In this document: positions 63,595 to 64,000 of the stretch, one piece after another
Position numbering within the stretch: the stretch's first letter is position 1
Layout: each line of letters begins with the position of its first letter
Source: Fortiea sp. LEGE XX443
GTDB lineage: Bacteria > Cyanobacteriota > Cyanobacteriia > Cyanobacteriales > Nostocaceae
Direction of reading: 5' to 3'
Assembly: GCF_015206815.1 (NCBI RefSeq)
Contig: NZ_JADEXZ010000004.1
Coordinates: forward strand, 62,001-126,000
Length of the DNA: 64,000 nucleotides
Notes under the pieces: model-generated
The model's input: only the letters and a program-made list of their open reading frames with translations
What the model was told of the DNA's origin: nothing
Databases searched by the model: none
Program-made: the position numbers and the translations under genes

Positions 63595-64000
63595 TCAATT
63601 TCCAGGATTGGGACTGGCTGTAGTTTTTGGTTTTTCAGGATTGGGAGTTTTTTGATTGTCTTGCTTATCTACAGGTGGAAAAGCCTGTTTGCCGATATGT
63701 TCAGCCGCTTCTTTAAATAAAGGTTCGATTTTATTGCGCCAGTATTGGGTATCAGGTAGCTTTTCAGGGTGGTTCTTGTAATCTAAAACCTTGTCCCAGT
63801 TACCATCATCTATTGCTTTATTGATGTCATTAAACAGTGCGTCAGCCTTAGTCCAATCTTGCTGCCACTGGTTGATTATCTTACCTGTCTCTTGAATACT
63901 AGCAGAAGCATTAGCAGGAATAGACCGTAATAATGCGATCGCACCAACCAAATCTCCTGATTCATACTTCTTCCTAGCTTGTTCTACAACCTTAGTACTG
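63595..64000 (-). CDS. Hypothetical protein, N-terminus beyond window
   Basis: The last 135 codons of a longer minus-strand gene; the frame is open to the window end (STKVVEQARKKYESGDLVGAIALLRSIPANA). Helical, TPR-like first part, QQDWTKADALFNDINKAIDDGNWDKVLDYKNHPEKL, then a Pro/Asn/Lys-rich disordered tail ending NPGN. Resembles cyanobacterial proteins with a helical repeat and unknown role. Not identified. Confidence 0.65.
   Translation of the reverse strand, partial: STKVVEQARKKYESGDLVGAIALLRSIPANASASIQETGKIINQWQQDWTKADALFNDINKAIDDGNWDKVLDYKNHPEKLPDTQYWRNKIEPLFKEAAEHIGKQAFPPVDKQDNQKTPNPEKPKTTASPNPGN

Overview
The window is a chromosomal stretch from a filamentous, heterocyst-forming type of cyanobacterium (Nostoc/Anabaena group). 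The evidence is the many HIP1 octamers (GCGATCGC), heptameric tandem repeats in spacers, moderate A+T richness, and characteristic cyanobacterial genes: CP12, Vipp1/PspA, cobN, a group 2 sigma factor next to furA with a convergent peptidoglycan-binding gene (the arrangement known from Anabaena PCC 7120), a HetZ-like protein and several PEP-CTERM proteins. No plasmid or phage backbone, rRNA, CRISPR array or reverse transcriptase was seen. There is one tRNA, for proline (CGG).

Layout. 1-3 kb: an ABC-F translation ATPase and a PD-(D/E)XK-like protein. 3.4-8.1 kb: an accessory segment bounded by a perfect 94-bp inverted repeat. It holds three secreted proteins, one of them a double gamma-carbonic-anhydrase-like protein whose leader region is tandemly duplicated, and three truncated transposases of different families. 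8.4-20 kb: recN, then the most interesting locus: a small predicted Bell-type effector whose C-terminus carries a motif repeated at the N-terminus of the adjacent 1474-residue NACHT-HEAT NLR protein, followed by a tandem-repeat tract, two overlapping DUF29 genes, Uma2 and a STAND-like ATPase. 20-25 kb: a DUF4331, TPR and NicO-type metal transporter operon with a PEP-CTERM gene downstream. 25-31.7 kb: truncated Uma2, DUF697 GTPase, cp12, tlyA, a transposase relic, tRNA-Pro, lipA and gpsA. 32-43.4 kb: sigC, furA, peptidoglycan-binding gene, cobN, GAF histidine kinase, nanE, an IS1 relic and an ureidoglycolate-lyase-like gene. 43-58.5 kb: esterase, two PEP-CTERM proteins, aminotransferase, thioredoxin, vipp1 and pspA, a SPOR-like protein, a DciA-like DUF721 protein, menB, a flippase-like membrane protein, two lipoproteins and larC. 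58.6-64 kb: tsaC/sua5-like, a HetZ-related protein, a nuclease facing a Dam-type methylase, DUF751, rbfA and a gene cut by the window end.

How the parts work together. Most genes are housekeeping and arranged as single genes or small operons. The accessory parts look like conflict systems: the Bell/NLR pair fits the bacterial amyloid-signalling scheme in which an NLR seeds a membrane-active effector through a shared motif. The nuclease/methylase pair could be a restriction-modification system. A second theme is genome plasticity. Small palindromic repeats and heptamer repeats sit not only in spacers but also in frame inside protein genes (cobN twice, the histidine kinase, the NLR, a Uma2 gene and an IS1 relic), and one repeat family enters cobN and the histidine kinase in the same reading phase.
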